Below, piece by piece: positions 49,063-62,329 of a stretch of 64,000 bases of DNA. The stretch comes from Lophius americanus. Its lineage: Eukaryota > Chordata > Actinopteri > Lophiiformes > Lophiidae. The notes beneath the pieces were generated by a model, which was not told where the DNA came from, made no database searches, and saw nothing but the letters and a program-made list of their open reading frames with translations. A program made the translations under genes and the position numbers. The stretch is taken from the NCBI GenBank assembly GCA_037951165.1, contig JBBDHG010000126.1:620001-684000 (forward strand). Reading direction: 5' to 3'. The stretch's first letter is position 1. Every line of letters starts with the position of its first letter.

Positions 49063-52000
49063 AGCCTTGCGGCCCCTACAGGAGCTGGCCTTGGCATTTA
49101 GTGGGGTCAGCAATGTTCTTGGCAAAGTATTGCACCCGCACATACAAACGCAACGTTGGTAACGCCACACTGTTGTTTATGGGTGTGTATGTAATGAATA
49201 TTTGTACTTATAATAGTTAATAGGTCGTAGTTCACAGGAAACTGGTGTTGTGTTTGGGGTTCTGTGACTGCACGGACTTTTCCTGAAGTATCTTATTGGG
49301 TCCCTGAACGTATAAATATGTAGCTCAGTGGTTTTATGTGGTGGAGAGATAATCCTAATATAATAGAGAACTGTAGCTTATTCTGTAAACGTTTATTCTC
49401 TTTAGTCTCCACCACATAGTTGCTCGTAACTAAGTTGCGATCTTTGAAAACCATAGCGACTGCACTAACGGATGACCATATAGGCTGGGTTGGGAGAAAC
49501 ACTCAGAGAAAAAAGTCTATCGAGTGTGGTTTTACTGACCTCGTGTTAATTGAAGGAAAAATAATAATAAGCACAGTAATTGTAATCTTAGCAGTAGACA
49601 TAACAAAAACTACACCCTCTATTATTTATAGACACAAACACTAGAGCGGCACTCAGAAAATTTTAATCCTGCATCAAGGCCACCCTTTCAATTCATCACA
49701 GGGCCACAACCTTTCATGCTTACTTTAACACCAACGGACAGTTTAGAGTGGATGCATAATACTAAATGCATAAATCACACCATAAGAGGGACAAATTAAG
49801 GCATTATGGGCCATTAGACAAAAGTTACAGTTTGAGTCAAGTTGTGTTTTTGTCCATGTACCAACGTCAGTGGCCACTACATTAGTTCAACATTCACAAT
49901 CATTTTGCAATTCAATAGAATATTTGTACCATAAATTATACTATAATGTTTAATAGCAATCTAATTCTATCAAATCTATCCCTGCCTATAACCCATATAG
50001 TACGTACAGATGGATTTGATTGCTTTAGATTGGATATTAGCACAATAAACTAATAATGTGGACAATGTAAAACCTCCAACTGACAGAGTTACGACCTCTA
50101 AAATGTTACGCTTTGATTTTTGTCCACTTGTGCCAAAACAAAGATCCGGCGCAGTCAATCAAACTCTTGACCAGGTTTAGAATCTAATGTCCAATAAATG
50201 AATGAAATGATTAAAAAAATAATAATAATAAACTTCAAATATCAGGGTTATAACAGAGTTATAACAGAGACAGAACTGCATACTCTGGGCATTGTGAAGG
50301 TATCTGGCAAATCTTTGCCAGATAAAGCTCCTCTACCCGGGGGAATCATGGGAGGACCCCGCTCTAATGCGTCTTCCTCCTGATGACTCTGACTGCGCCC
50401 CACAGAATGCTGACTGAACCTTAATTTTTCATTGAGGTTCCCTTTTCAATCCTTTCCTGCGGCTAAAATCTGACACGGATCATGAAGTGTGTGTTAGCGG
50501 CTCTATTCAATTAATAGAATGTGATGCTGCAGTTTTAGCCCCCAAACTCTGCCACCGTAGGACTTTGATTCTGTAATGGTATACTAATCATTAACAGGAT
50601 TTTTTAAATTAACATGAATTGTCTATTTTTAATAGTGAGAAACTCCATTCAAACATTTAAAATGATGTTTGAAAACCCTTTGAGATTTAAGATTCGACAA
50701 ACGAAAGGTGACATTTACACCTTATACATAAGGGGTTATAACAGCTCATTCATAACCCATAAGGTGTTCTCAAACTAAGTAACAAACTAATTATAAACCG
50801 TTTATAAAGGGTAGACTTAGTGTGAAGTTCAACCACATTTTGTAATAGAAACTTTTTTCTCTCTTTTTTTTTTCCTGTTTCATCACGACCGCCTCATGGA
50901 ACCTTCAACAGCAGGTAAGAAACCTTTCTCTTTATCCGGTTTGCATATTTCATATAAAGATGGCGTTTGGATCCCACAGTGGTATTACAATGATTCAGGG
51001 ATCCTTGTTTACTGCTATAAGAAAATGTACCGTTGCATCTATATTTAGATTTTGGAGCATAACTCAAGAAGTGATTTTCAACAAACAACTACTGAAGTGG
51101 GGCTTTTGGCTTGTGTTGTTTTTATTTTTCTCTCTTTCCATGGTTACAAGTTGGACTCATTCAGGTGGTTATAATGGAATCAGAGGTGAATTCTTTTTAG
51201 GCTTGAAGACGTTCCCCATGACTGCTGGGGGGTCAGGTGTTTGACCTCCAGTGAGTTTATGATACATAGAGCAACGAGAATACCGTGCATCACTAATGTG
51301 GGGGAAAAGGGGGTCTTCAGGGGGCGCCGTTGTCTTGTTTATTTGCTGTGGCAGTCAGAACAGTAGTCAGATTCCATTTACAATGATTACCACTACCTGG
51401 ATGAATGATCATCCACACAGACATTCAGGAGGTTGGTTTTGTTTCCTGAGAAGAGTTGATTAGATTTGTTTCCAATCACATATAGAATTAACAAGAATTA
51501 CCAGGGAACAGGGACAAATTAAATACCTATTTCCTTGCTGCTGTGAATGAAATGCACTCATACGGAGTGCATCTCTTGATCTTGAGGATTTCATGCTATC
51601 TGTGTCTATTTCTGTCCTCAGCCTTGGTTTTTCTCTGCATCCATATATAAACATTTGCCTTCTTCTGTCTTGCAAAGTATTGCTGGCTGGGCCATTTTCA
51701 CCCTCATAGAAGGAGACACCAGCAACCTTCTTCTGTCTTTGGGACTGAGTCTGTAGGACTGAATCAGAGGGAATAGTATGAATTAACCACTGGAGACCCT
51801 TTTCTGTGGCGGTGCATAGCTGAAAGCTGCTGAGCTGTTCGCTGGCTCCATCATGTGTCTGCTGGGAGAAACGCAGCTCTGACCTCAAACACTCGGCCGG
51901 AGGTTTTATCAGAGCCATGACTGAGCAGAAAGCAAATTCAAGAATTCAGTTTCGGACTTTTGGACGTTTGAAACATTTGACTGGAAAAGTTGAAAACTCA

Positions 52001-53317
52001 CTTATTGCTGCTACAATTATTGTAAAAGTAAAACTTGCTAAATGAAGTGGATGTTTTACAGCGCATCATTTTCTAGATGTATTTTATTTATTCATAGAAG
52101 CGCTTTATAACGACTTTGAGATTAATTTACGTGAGACTTAGCCTTTCGACTCCGGAGCAGTTTGAGAAAAAGAAGATAAGGTTTTAGTTCATTTTAAATG
52201 TTATAAACAAACGAATTAATCTTTTCTTTTTTTTCATCAAAGAATCAAACAATCAAACATCAAACATTGGTCCAATCAGGATCGCCCAAGATTTGGTCTA
52301 ACATGTACTGCCTTTTTATTATTTTCTCTTTAAATTTTGAAAATGTAACTTTTCCCACACATTGTATGAAACTGACACGATTTACTCTTATTTATAGAAC
52401 CTCTGTCTTTGGATACAACTTATTTAGTTTGCATTTTTTACTTGGAAATCATTCTCAGATATGAAAAATAGGAAGAACCGCTAACATCGACAACTCAAAT
52501 GCTTGTCTTCCTTCATTGAAATGCACCCTCAGGATTTCAGCCTTATTTCCTTTTTGTTCTGGACAGAACAAGCAATGTCACCTTGGGATTGGGAAATTTG
52601 TGAATAGAATTAAAAACAAAACAAAACAAAAAACCGTCAAAAAGACACCAAGAACTGTCATCATATTAGGAATACACTATCCACAGGGGCTGCAGCTTTG
52701 TTTAGATGGATATTTTTTGGCTAATCGATGTAGCAACTGGTATCATGTGGGTCTTTCTGGTCTTGTACAGATTCCTCTTCAAGACCCAGAGAGCCAGTCT
52801 GTCCTGAGACTGATCCTTGATTGACTTGTCAGCCTTTGAACCAAAAGTCCATAATATATATACATATGTAGAGTACATCACTTGTTCTATAGAATCAGAT
52901 TTTTCTCCAGCTCCATGCAGCCCCCGTCAAACTGGCCATCCTCTGGAGCTGACAGAGGCTCAGTGGTCAAACTACGGGAAGTAGTTGTCGGAGCTTCTCC
53001 ATTATGTGAAAGAGGGGAAAGTTGGGTTTATCTTTATTGGTAATTTTGGCTTTGAACCTCAAACATTTTTGTATATGTGCTTCCTGAGATCCTGAAATGA
53101 CATCTGCCTTTTGTTCTGAGCGCTGACTGCCTCAGTGGTGGAGTTCTGATTCTCTCCAGTTGTAAGTATTCAGTCATGGAGACATTTTGGGTGTCATGTG
53201 TTCACAGCGATGTATCTGAGGAAAAATAACATGCATTTCATTAGAAAGTGAAAAGCATTAAATCGTTAAACAATAATCAATAAGATTATGCCTACGTAAT
53301 AATGATGATAACCATAG

Positions 53318-53500
53318 CTACGTCTACGCTGTCGTCCCAGACAGCAAGGGTGTATAGCCCTGAAAAGACCCCAATCCCCTGCTTTTCACAAGCATTACCC
53401 CTGATAGAACATCTCAAATCTAATGTGCAGTTATGTTTGAGATCCATTCATCCATTTTGGATTAAATCGGACCAACGGTTGAAAACTGATTGCCCCCTGG
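53318..53500 (+). repeat. Unnamed dispersed repeat, clearest terminal copy
   Basis: It starts CTACGCTGTCGTCCCAGACA and continues GCAAGGGTGTATAGCCCTGA and CCCCAATCCCCTGC, ending in TTGGATTAAATCGGACCAAC. It is the best representative of the family's end; compare 12070, 61255, and the reverse-oriented 15.9, 33.07 and 56.7 kb copies. Confidence 0.55.
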
Positions 53501-53504
53501 TGGA

Positions 53505-53600
53505 AATATAATAGACTTTATTTATGTAGCACTTTTCAAAACAAAATAACAAAGCACTCCACATGCCAGACCCAGAATAAAAACATTTTAAGAAATGGTA
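53505..53600. repeat. Fish non-LTR 3'-tail-like repeat
   Basis: It reads ACTTTATTTATGTAGCACTT then AACAAAGCACTCCACATGCC, the same pattern as 256-310. Confidence 0.4.
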
Positions 53601-54304
53601 AGGTAAGACAATTACAACTATATAAAGTGAATAAAGATAAATAATAATGTCGGATACAATGATAAAAGAAAACATGCATCGATAGTGTGTGTAAACGATA
53701 ACCTTGTGAAAACGATCCTCTTGCACACTGATCTGCAGTAGAAAGACTTTAGTGTGCAGAGCATACCGGTGGTTGGGGGTGTAACCATTCAGAATCATAT
53801 TCCCACACACCTGCGTGAAAATTCTTTCCTCTACAGTAGACAGTGTCTCCAATTATCTGAATAAGAAAGCAGAAAATCTACTGACCACAGACGAGTGTTA
53901 ATGAACTCAGAAGATTCAGTCAGAACTCTATAGTCCATCCATGTTTTTGTTCTGTTTGGTGTTTTGTGCTGTGAAGACGGGCTTTGTTTTCACAGTTTCC
54001 ACAAGAAATGCGTCTTCCCACTTTAGATGGTAGATGTGGTGGGGGCATTCTGGAAGAATTAACCTCTAGAACAGGTGCTGCGTGTGATGTCATGTGCCTC
54101 CATACTCAGTCTCACCCCCCTCAGTGTATAACGGGTTCACTAGTTCACCAGCCATCACATTATTAGCCAGGCTAAAATATTTAATTCATTCTTTTGCTGC
54201 CAAAGTCTCTCTCCTGACATCTTTTAATCAGAACCCTCCTGAACGTTTTTATCAATCTGTGATACAGTAGGTCTTCTATGGTATCAGACAGAGACTACCT
54301 GACT

Positions 54305-54392
54305 ACAACTGAAGGGCGCCGCGGTAATGGGATAATCAATGTTATTCCAGCTTCACCTCTCAGTGGCTATAAAGTTATGGCTGATCGAGGAA
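54305..54392 (-). mobile_element. Tc1/mariner terminal fragment
   Basis: GGGATAATCAATGTTATTCC, CTTCACCTCTCAGTGGCTAT and GTTATGGCTGATCGAGGAAC follow the antisense end of the same Tc1-like family as 131-252. The first two overlap the sequence at 131-160 in reverse complement. Confidence 0.55.
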
Positions 54393-54557
54393 CGCCAAAA
54401 TGGACCAAAAGTGTGGAGAGCTAGACACTTGTCGCAACTGAAGAAGTCAGCAGTTCTCGACCTGAGACAAGACTACAATGTTTAAATACACGAGTAAGAA
54501 TAATTTCACTTAGTTTATTACATTGTAGCGTACCAATAAAAGTGCGTGATCTGACAC

Positions 54558-54735
54558 ACCCCTTATTTAGCTCGGTGGGTAGATTGATTATGCCGCAAAT
54601 CGGGAGACCGGGTCCTGAGCTCAGCCCTTGTCACTACATGCTGTGCATCCTTCAGCAAGAACCTGAAACCCCAGACCCCCGGCTGCTTCGCAGGGGCCGA
54701 CTACTGCTCATCAGAACCGTGACGTCGCAGCCCAA
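54558..54735 (+). mobile_element. tRNA-derived SINE
   Basis: It begins TTATTTAGCTCGGTGGGTAG (A-box-like) and carries CCGGGTCCTGAGCTCAGCCC (B-box-like) about 40 bases on. The body reads GCATCCTTCAGCAAGAACCT and GAAACCCCAGACCCCCGGCT, as in fish SINEs ('...cttcagcaagac(c)ctgaacccc'). The 3' end is unclear. Confidence 0.6.
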
Positions 54736-56519
54736 CGTCACTCGGGGTTGTCTCAGTTTTTGCCTTATAGCCCCTCAGACAGAACAACAACAAAACAATG
54801 TCTTGTTTTTTATTGGCGGCAAACTCAGATGAGTTTAGTAAACGCATAAGCACAAATACAAACAACAGCCTTTTCACTTCTCTTTGAGGATCCGTGTGTA
54901 CGAGGACGGTCTAAATAGCAGAGGGGTAGCAGGGTTATAATCAAACAGAACCGGCCATTTTGAAGAGGAGGTTTTAAGGCGGGATTGGAAGTTAAGAAGG
55001 AAGTAGATGTTCTCGATGTCTTGTGGGCGGAGCTCCAGAGGCGAGGAGAAGCCTGGCTGAATTCTCTAATCCTCATGGTGGTAAGTCGGACCGGAGGAGC
55101 AGTTAGACTGACGGAGGAGAAGGAGGATCAAGGGTGTGTGTAGATGTTAAGGAGACTTGAGAGATGAAGACGTGTCAGATTGTGAAGAGTCTTGAATGTA
55201 TGAAGTCCAATCTTGAATCTCTGAGACAATGAGTAAAGAAGTTTCTAGACATTATTCTTCCATCTTGTCTTTTCTTTCGGTTGTTACCCCGATCTCTTCT
55301 CTAACCCTCTCATGACTCTCTTTTATTCCCACATTTCTCGGCCTCCCTCCCATTCCGTCCCTCTATCTGCTGTCTCCATCTCCATGCCTCTTCCTCTCTC
55401 AACTGCCCTTTCCTCCCCATCTCTCCATCCCTTCATCCGCCTATCCTCCGTCTCTCTGCCCTTTCTGTCTCCTCCGTCCACGTCACGTCTTCCCCTTTCC
55501 TGCACAGACTTCCTGTGTCGCTGCGGCACCGTAATCATCACTGCGATGGTGATTCGGGTTAGGGGGGGGGGGGGCGTTGTCAGGGAGACATTGGAGGCGG
55601 TTGCCGTGGAAACACTGAGACTCTGCGAGTCAGAGATGGAGGGATAGTGAAGGGGCGGACTGGGTGTGACAGTCAGTGAAGTCAAAGACTAAAAATAGAA
55701 ATGCTCTGACAAGATTCTCCTCCCTCCTCATCTCCCCCAGCACCACCAACCCCCCTCTAAAAACACAGTCGCCCTTCTTACCCCCACCCTATTCCTTCCT
55801 TCCCTCTCTGCCCAGCACAAAGGGCAACCAGCTGTAGCATCTGCTCTCTGTTTCCTCCATCTTCAGCTGGCGGTCAACAGCCTGTGACCTTCAACAGCAG
55901 GACTGACGGTGACCTCTGGGGTTTTTTGCAGGGCGTCAGAAGAGCATCATATTTAATTTGAGGCATCAACTGCTTCTTCTGAATAAACAACTTGTTATTT
56001 AGATGTCTGCTTCCTCTCTGTGCTCTGGCTTGTTAATTGACAAAGCTTTAGTCTTGAGACATTCTTACAGTTTTACTTGATAAGTTTATTCATTATTCGT
56101 ATTCAGCTTTCTGATCAATACGCACAGTTTTACTAGACTTTTTAAACTTGCGGCGGTCCAAGCATCATTTACTCACGCGTGACTTGAACTAGTGAAATCA
56201 AACCAGGGGATAAAATTTGAAATGCATTATAATCAAATTGAAACCATAAACTTGTATATTTTTGCAACTATTGTATACTATAGTATTTACATACTGTACT
56301 CTAGTAGAAGCTTGAAGCACGAGACACTTTTTTGAGTTTACACTTGCTACTCTCATGCATCATTGTCCGGGACCGACAAACAAACACAAACAACTATTCA
56401 CACTCACTCACACACGTGGACAATTCATCAGTTCACCTTGATTACATGTTTTTTGACCGTGAGAGGAAGCAACTCAAACGCCACAGCTGCCCGGGTGGGT
56501 TTTAACCTAGAACCCTAAT

Positions 56520-56715
56520 CCTAACCCTATCTATCTTTAATTTATCGTATCTTACTCACCAGAGGGGAGATTCTTTTACGAGAAACACAGTTTGTCAGAC
56601 ATAAATTCATATTTAATTTGAGGAATTCAATCAGGGGGATAGCTTGTACAACGAAGGGGATTGAGAGCATTTCAAGGACATACTTTGCTGCTCTGGATGA
56701 CAGCATAAGCCCTAG
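56520..56715 (-). repeat. Unnamed dispersed repeat copy
   Basis: It shows CTTACTCACCAGAGGGGAGA, GGAATTCAATCAGGGGGATA, GAAGGGGATTGAGAGCATTT and finally GGATGACAGCATAAGCCCTA, the reverse-oriented GCTGTCG end. It closely parallels 15790-15935. Confidence 0.55.
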
Positions 56716-57944
56716 TTATTTTTATCTTCAAGATTTTGGGAGCCTTTAGAATAAGGTCAATACAAGTCCTACTGGTGAGCAGCATCTACCTGACACATAA
56801 AATCAGTGAGAGGAAAAATGGCCACGAGTGTTTGTAAGATTGACATTGTGGTAAAGGGCGATCTAAGTCTGGGGGCTTCAAACTGTGAGCTGTGCATCCA
56901 AATGGGACCTCTGCTTAGACCTGTGGGGGGGCCCATGGAGCGACAGGAGACACACATTCCTAAAGAAAGATCTCTAAAAGCGACAGAACATTTGTTTTCG
57001 TTGCTGCAGCTTTGGCAGGTTATTGGGATGATGGCCAAATTAATGTTATTTGAAATCCTTTTGATAAACAGAGCATGAACAAACAAAATATCTTTACACA
57101 TTCATCTGTGCAGTAGAACTAAAGGTTTGTGTTTTCTAATAAGCTTTCAACACAGAACACATGCCTACATTCTTTTGGGAGTATCATAAGCTGAGCAGCA
57201 TCCCCCTTTAAGTTAATTGTGGATGGTGGGACGAGGGAGTCTCTCCTGCGCTGGAGCTTCTCAGACGCTCTTTCATTAGCTTCACCTTTGAGAGGGAGCC
57301 TTTCTGTGCTCATGGCAGTCGCAAAAATAGTTGAATAGCATCATGGTTAAAAGGAGCGGTGCTTCAAGAATAGAGTGTGTGACTTCATCTCACTGAGGGA
57401 ATAAAGGATAAGTCATTTTTGTGTGGAACATCTAGAGCGCTTGTTGTTTGATATGTCTCCCAGCGCTAATAAACAAAAGATGTCGGTGGGCAATGAAAAT
57501 CAAAATCTATGTGGCGCCTCCCGCACACCCTGGTGTCTGCGTGTCACCTCACAATGGTGCAATCAAAGCTATGTCAAACAATGACACACTGAAGTGCTCT
57601 GTCACGTTCAAAGGCACTTTGACCTATTTTTAACTTTCATTAGCCAAAAAAAGTCACAACCATCAAAGACAGGGTACACTTATCCTTTGTCTGTTTTGAT
57701 TTGTCCAGATTATTCCTCACAAACTATAGATTCTAGCTTCATCACAAGTTATTGAGAAATGGCTGTGCCTTTGGGTATCTTGATTTTTGTTTTTTTGGGT
57801 ATTTTGATCTTTGAAGCGTGTGTTCAGGTGAGTCTAAAGAGTTGTCAGTCCGTCCAGAGCATATCTCACATACTATAAATTCTTGCTCTACAAACCTTAA
57901 ATTAAAGACTATTGGCCTGATTTAATAAGATCCCAAATAGCTAT

Positions 57945-57986
57945 CTCATATATATATATATAGTTAGTACTATATATATATATGAG
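57945..57986. repeat. AT-rich hairpin CTCATATA...TATATGAG
   Basis: CTC plus an AT run (57945-57963) and its reverse complement (57970-57986) flank TTAGTA. The ends CTC/GAG show that this is a true foldback rather than two chance TA runs. Confidence 0.8.
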
Positions 57987-60900
57987 GCTTTGACGTGTGT
58001 TACCGTTTTCGCCTTGGAGAGTTTGGACAGAGAGCAGATTGACGGCAAGAGCAAAATAACATTCAAATAACATTTAATGCCATGGAAATGGAGGAGTCAG
58101 AGGAAGAGAAAAATAAAAGAGATAAATTTTGTTGAGATACAGCAGAGAAATGTGAATATTACTTAAAGAAAAGGGTTATGGGAGAGTATCTGTGAGAACG
58201 TCACTGCTGTGGGTAAAACTACAAGAATGACAGAAGAAATTAAGAGAGGATAACATATAAGAAAAAGAACAAAACAAAAATAGCTGATAATTAAACCTCT
58301 GATAATAAAACAGGGGGGTGGAAGACGAACCTCTGACCTGGATATATTTAATTTATTTGCCATATTTACCAAATCAAAACTGAATGTGCTTCATGTTTAA
58401 CGTTTTGCTGACTATAGTGGAGTTGTAGTCTTGAAGATGGATTCATCGTATTAGACTTCTCTCTCAGAGAGACCACCATGCAAACAGCTGATCCGCGCTG
58501 GATTTGGTCTGACGACGGCCATCAGTGCCCTGGCAGGAAGGATGGGAGATTGGGTACAGGCAGTGTGTCTCTCATTCAAAGCGGTCCCACAACGGAGCAT
58601 TCGGGGAATTGAGAGGGAGGAGGGCCCACAGGAGGAGCAGGCACATCCACACATGTGGCCAGTGGTCCTTCTCCTCTTTCACTTATGGCTCCAACCTGTG
58701 ATATTAGGCAATGTTGTGCAAATAACTGTCCAAATCCCGATACCGGGATTTTCTTTTTTGATTAAGGCATTTGCAATCCTCAGTGCGAACCATTAGTAGA
58801 TCACCTTGCTCATTTAATTGCGGGTGCTATCAAGGTTTGCACCTTTTCTAAAACATGCAAACCTCGAGTAGAGGCCCTATTTGAAGCACAGTTGCATCAC
58901 AGCTCTAAACACCTCTGAGGCCTTTCTTTGCCTGTGGCACATATTCTCCCTGTGTCTGCACCGTCACTTCCAAGAATTCTGGCTTCCACCAAAGTCCAAA
59001 AAACATCCAGTCTGATGGACTGGTGACTCTGAAGAGTCCGTAGGTGTGAAGGTGAGTGTGGATGATAGTGTTTCTCTATGTGTTAGCCCTGTGATGAACT
59101 GGCAACTTGTCCAAGGGGTTCTAGACCATTTCTTTTTTTTATATCACTTTTTTTGATATGTTTATGGTTTTTGCCAAGATTGGTAAAAACTATTTCTTTA
59201 AAATATATGCAGCAGATGAGTGTTTTACAGAGGCTCAGAAAAACCCTATCCCTTATTCTTTATTTGGCAAATAATTCATCAAATTCATAAAAAAAAAAAG
59301 GGACAAGATTCGTCTTTTGTGAAACAGACATGAGACAAGACAAACGCAACCCAAGACAGCCCAGAGCCTGAAGGGTCCAAAGAACCAAACCCAGAGCGGT
59401 GATGTAGACCTCAGAGACTGGCTCAGTAGCTACTGGTGACTAATCGACACTGAAGATCAGGTCGTAGCAGATGCTTGTGTGTTGGGCCAGGATCATGCAG
59501 CGAGACCCCCCCCCCTCAGGGCACAGGGCCCCCTCCAGAGTCCAATACAAGCCGGATAGCTTAAACCCGGCACGGAGCCGAGGACCAGCGGGAGCGCCCC
59601 AGCAGGAGGGTGAGGGGTTGTGAGGGGGGAAGGCCACCAGCCGTCCACTGCAGGACCCATAGTTGCCAAGCATCCAGGCCCCTAAGTCCATGCTAGCAAT
59701 AGCAATTATAATCCAGTATTTGATTATATCCCTAAATACAACAGAAACAACGATCCTCTAAGGATGGAGATCTTAAACAAGAAATTCACAACTTTGTTCG
59801 TAAGGTTCTGTGTCTGTGTTGTGTGGTTGATTTGAAACTTTCCACAAAGTATCCAGTCAGTGTCACCATGTGTGACGTTTAACTCATGACTATTATTATT
59901 GTGTTAGTATTTTAGTTAAGGACTGACAAAGTTTTTCAGGGAACATGTACATGAACATGAAGACTTGTCTTCTTTAAAACAAAATTTGACACTCAGTCAA
60001 ATTGTTTGACACACGTGTTTGTTACAATGGTACAGTCTTCACGTTTTGGTTTAATTAATCTATCTATCTGTCTATATACACATATAAATATGTGTCTCCT
60101 TATCTAATTTTGTCAAGGATTTCTACTATTCTACTAGACAGAAGCCTTCGGAGAAATTAGATAATACAATCTGATTTGATACTTGAAGTTGTTCATAATT
60201 TGTGGAGGTGGGCTCTGAGTGCATGGAGGTCCAACACTCAAGTTCCTGACTTGTTCTTTTAAATGCTGAACCTCAGTATCCAAGCCTTTAATCGGAGAAC
60301 GGGCTTCAACTTTGTCACATCATCCCTCAGGTAGACTCAAAGTTTAACAGAAGCATTGTGAGGATTTCTTGCGTAACACCCGTTCGTTACAAGTCTGTGG
60401 GGATTAAACAACGCTCAGCCTCTTTCTCCGAGGCTACACTAGGCAAATTGTTTATGGAGGATTATGTCATAATACTCATTCAGTTTCACTCACGCTTGAC
60501 AAGTTGCTCCTGTTATTTTTGGCACGGGCCTCGGGTGTACTGGGATGATGTTTGGGGACGTTCAGCTGTCGGAAGCCAAAAACCCATCACACATTTGTCT
60601 AAGTCTCAAAGTCTGAATGGAGACTGTCAGTTCAAACAAACAAAAAAAGGCAGCCCGGTCGTCTTGTCTGATGAATACTTATTATGACATAAAAATGAAA
60701 AGCAAATCAAAACAAAATAAGAAACCAAATTGAGAGCTGCAAAGATATTCAATAACAAAATACCAGCACTGGAAATCAGACAGACAACATTTTAACACAA
60801 AACTATGTGTGGATTTAAAGTCCAGTTTACTCCACTTGGTTAAGAGTTTTGTTTTCTCCACACAAAACAGTTCCTTTCCAATTGAGTTCACATCAACAAC

Positions 60901-61254
60901 TCTAGAGTCTGATCCGCCTTCATCTAACAGCTTATCCAAGAAGTGGAGGTTCCAACATCTAATTAATTATTCCCCTACTCCAGAGACTATTGTATGTTAT
61001 CATGAACTGACTGCAGCAATGCTGAATTTATCATTGTTATTCAAGTAATAACTGAAAGAAAAGGTTAATATTAATAAAATACACTTTACCCAATGACTCA
61101 CCATTTGATAGCTGTGGCTGGACACTTTTCGTTTTTGATATTATTTTTTTTCCTCCATCCGCTTCTTGGGATGCAATATTTCAAGATCACCCCAAAGAAA
61201 TATCTTCAAATTCACTCAAGTCAATAACTAGAAATGAATATGCTCACTAGACCG

Positions 61255-61440
61255 ACGCTGTCGTACCTGATAGCAAAGGACTTTTGGAGTGTCGGAAATG
61301 TACAACTGACCTTTCCGAAAATCACTCCAGTTGTTCCTCACACTAATAATAATAATAATAAAAATACATTTCATTTATAATGCACTTTACATTTGGATCA
61401 AATCTCAAAGTGCTAAGGTCTATGTGGATAGAAAATCTTA
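61255..61440 (+). repeat. Unnamed dispersed repeat end joined to non-LTR tail
   Basis: CGACGCTGTCGTACCTGATA and GCAAAGGACTTTTGGAG give the family's terminal motif. From about 61340 an (AATA) run and TTTCATTTATAATGCACTTT with TCAAATCTCAAAGTGCT show a second repeat type. Confidence 0.45.
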
Positions 61441-62329
61441 AAAAGATCCATTAAAACAAAATGTTTTTTGGTTATTGCGTTAACACGATATTGGATGCGT
61501 TGCGGCGGCACGATAACAAAATAAAATAATGAAGGGAAAACCTTTTATCTTCAAATGGTCAAATTCACTGACTGGATAATGTTCTTCAAAAAACACTTTT
61601 CCTGACATTTTTATAAGCACGAACCGTCAGGGATATTATGGAGCTGTCCTCTCTCCCGCTGCATCGGCCACAGATCCTTCGTGTTCCCGCGATCTCACAT
61701 GGTGGAGCTGTTTTATGAAAGATCAGACATCACTTCTCATGATGTTCTCTCGCAGTATGAGCTCAGATACTGCTACAAACCAGGCTTATGTAATCCACAT
61801 CTGTGAGTCATAAACGTTTAATCTGTGACTTTTCTACTAATTTGACCAGATTCCATTCTATGATTACGTGACAAGTTATATCAGGGTTGGAATGAATACC
61901 TTAAGACCAGATGTTGTCTTCAAACATTAGGTTGTTTAATTTAAATCTGTTCATGAACAGCACTAGTCAGTGTTATTTATAAATACTAAAACATTTATTG
62001 GCGCACTCTGGCAATCTAGATACAATTGAACCTATTTGTTATTGATATCTGTTCATTTAGTTAAGACACTGTCTGAAGGTTGGGTGCTCCTTGATGTCCT
62101 CCTCTCCAGGACATACTATTCAAACATGGAGACTGTGAGAAATCAGTAACTTTCAGCAATACCCACTCTTCCTCAAGATACATCAGAACGAAAGTGTGAG
62201 CAAGGAGTGATTCAGGTCACATGGATTCAATCCGGAAAAATGCATGAGAACCCTGGGCATTAAGAACGCCACAGTCTTAGAGCCGACCCAAGGCGGGGAT
62301 GTAAATGAGGAAATCAGAACTTTAATAGG

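Noticed and set aside
50323..50383. Frame DKAPLPGGIMGGPRSNASSS after a possible acceptor at 50322
   Set aside because: It looks coding-like and is phase-1 compatible, but it ends in TGA after 20 codons. It has no donor, and the acceptor lacks a good pyrimidine tract.
52912..52985. Possible exon after ttttctccAG
   Set aside because: The phase-1 frame is open for only 24 codons before TAG, and no usable donor lies inside it.
58451..58800. Overlapping frames in a slightly GC-richer patch
   Set aside because: Neither strand resembles a family I know, the frames are short, and no clean acceptor-donor pair brackets them.
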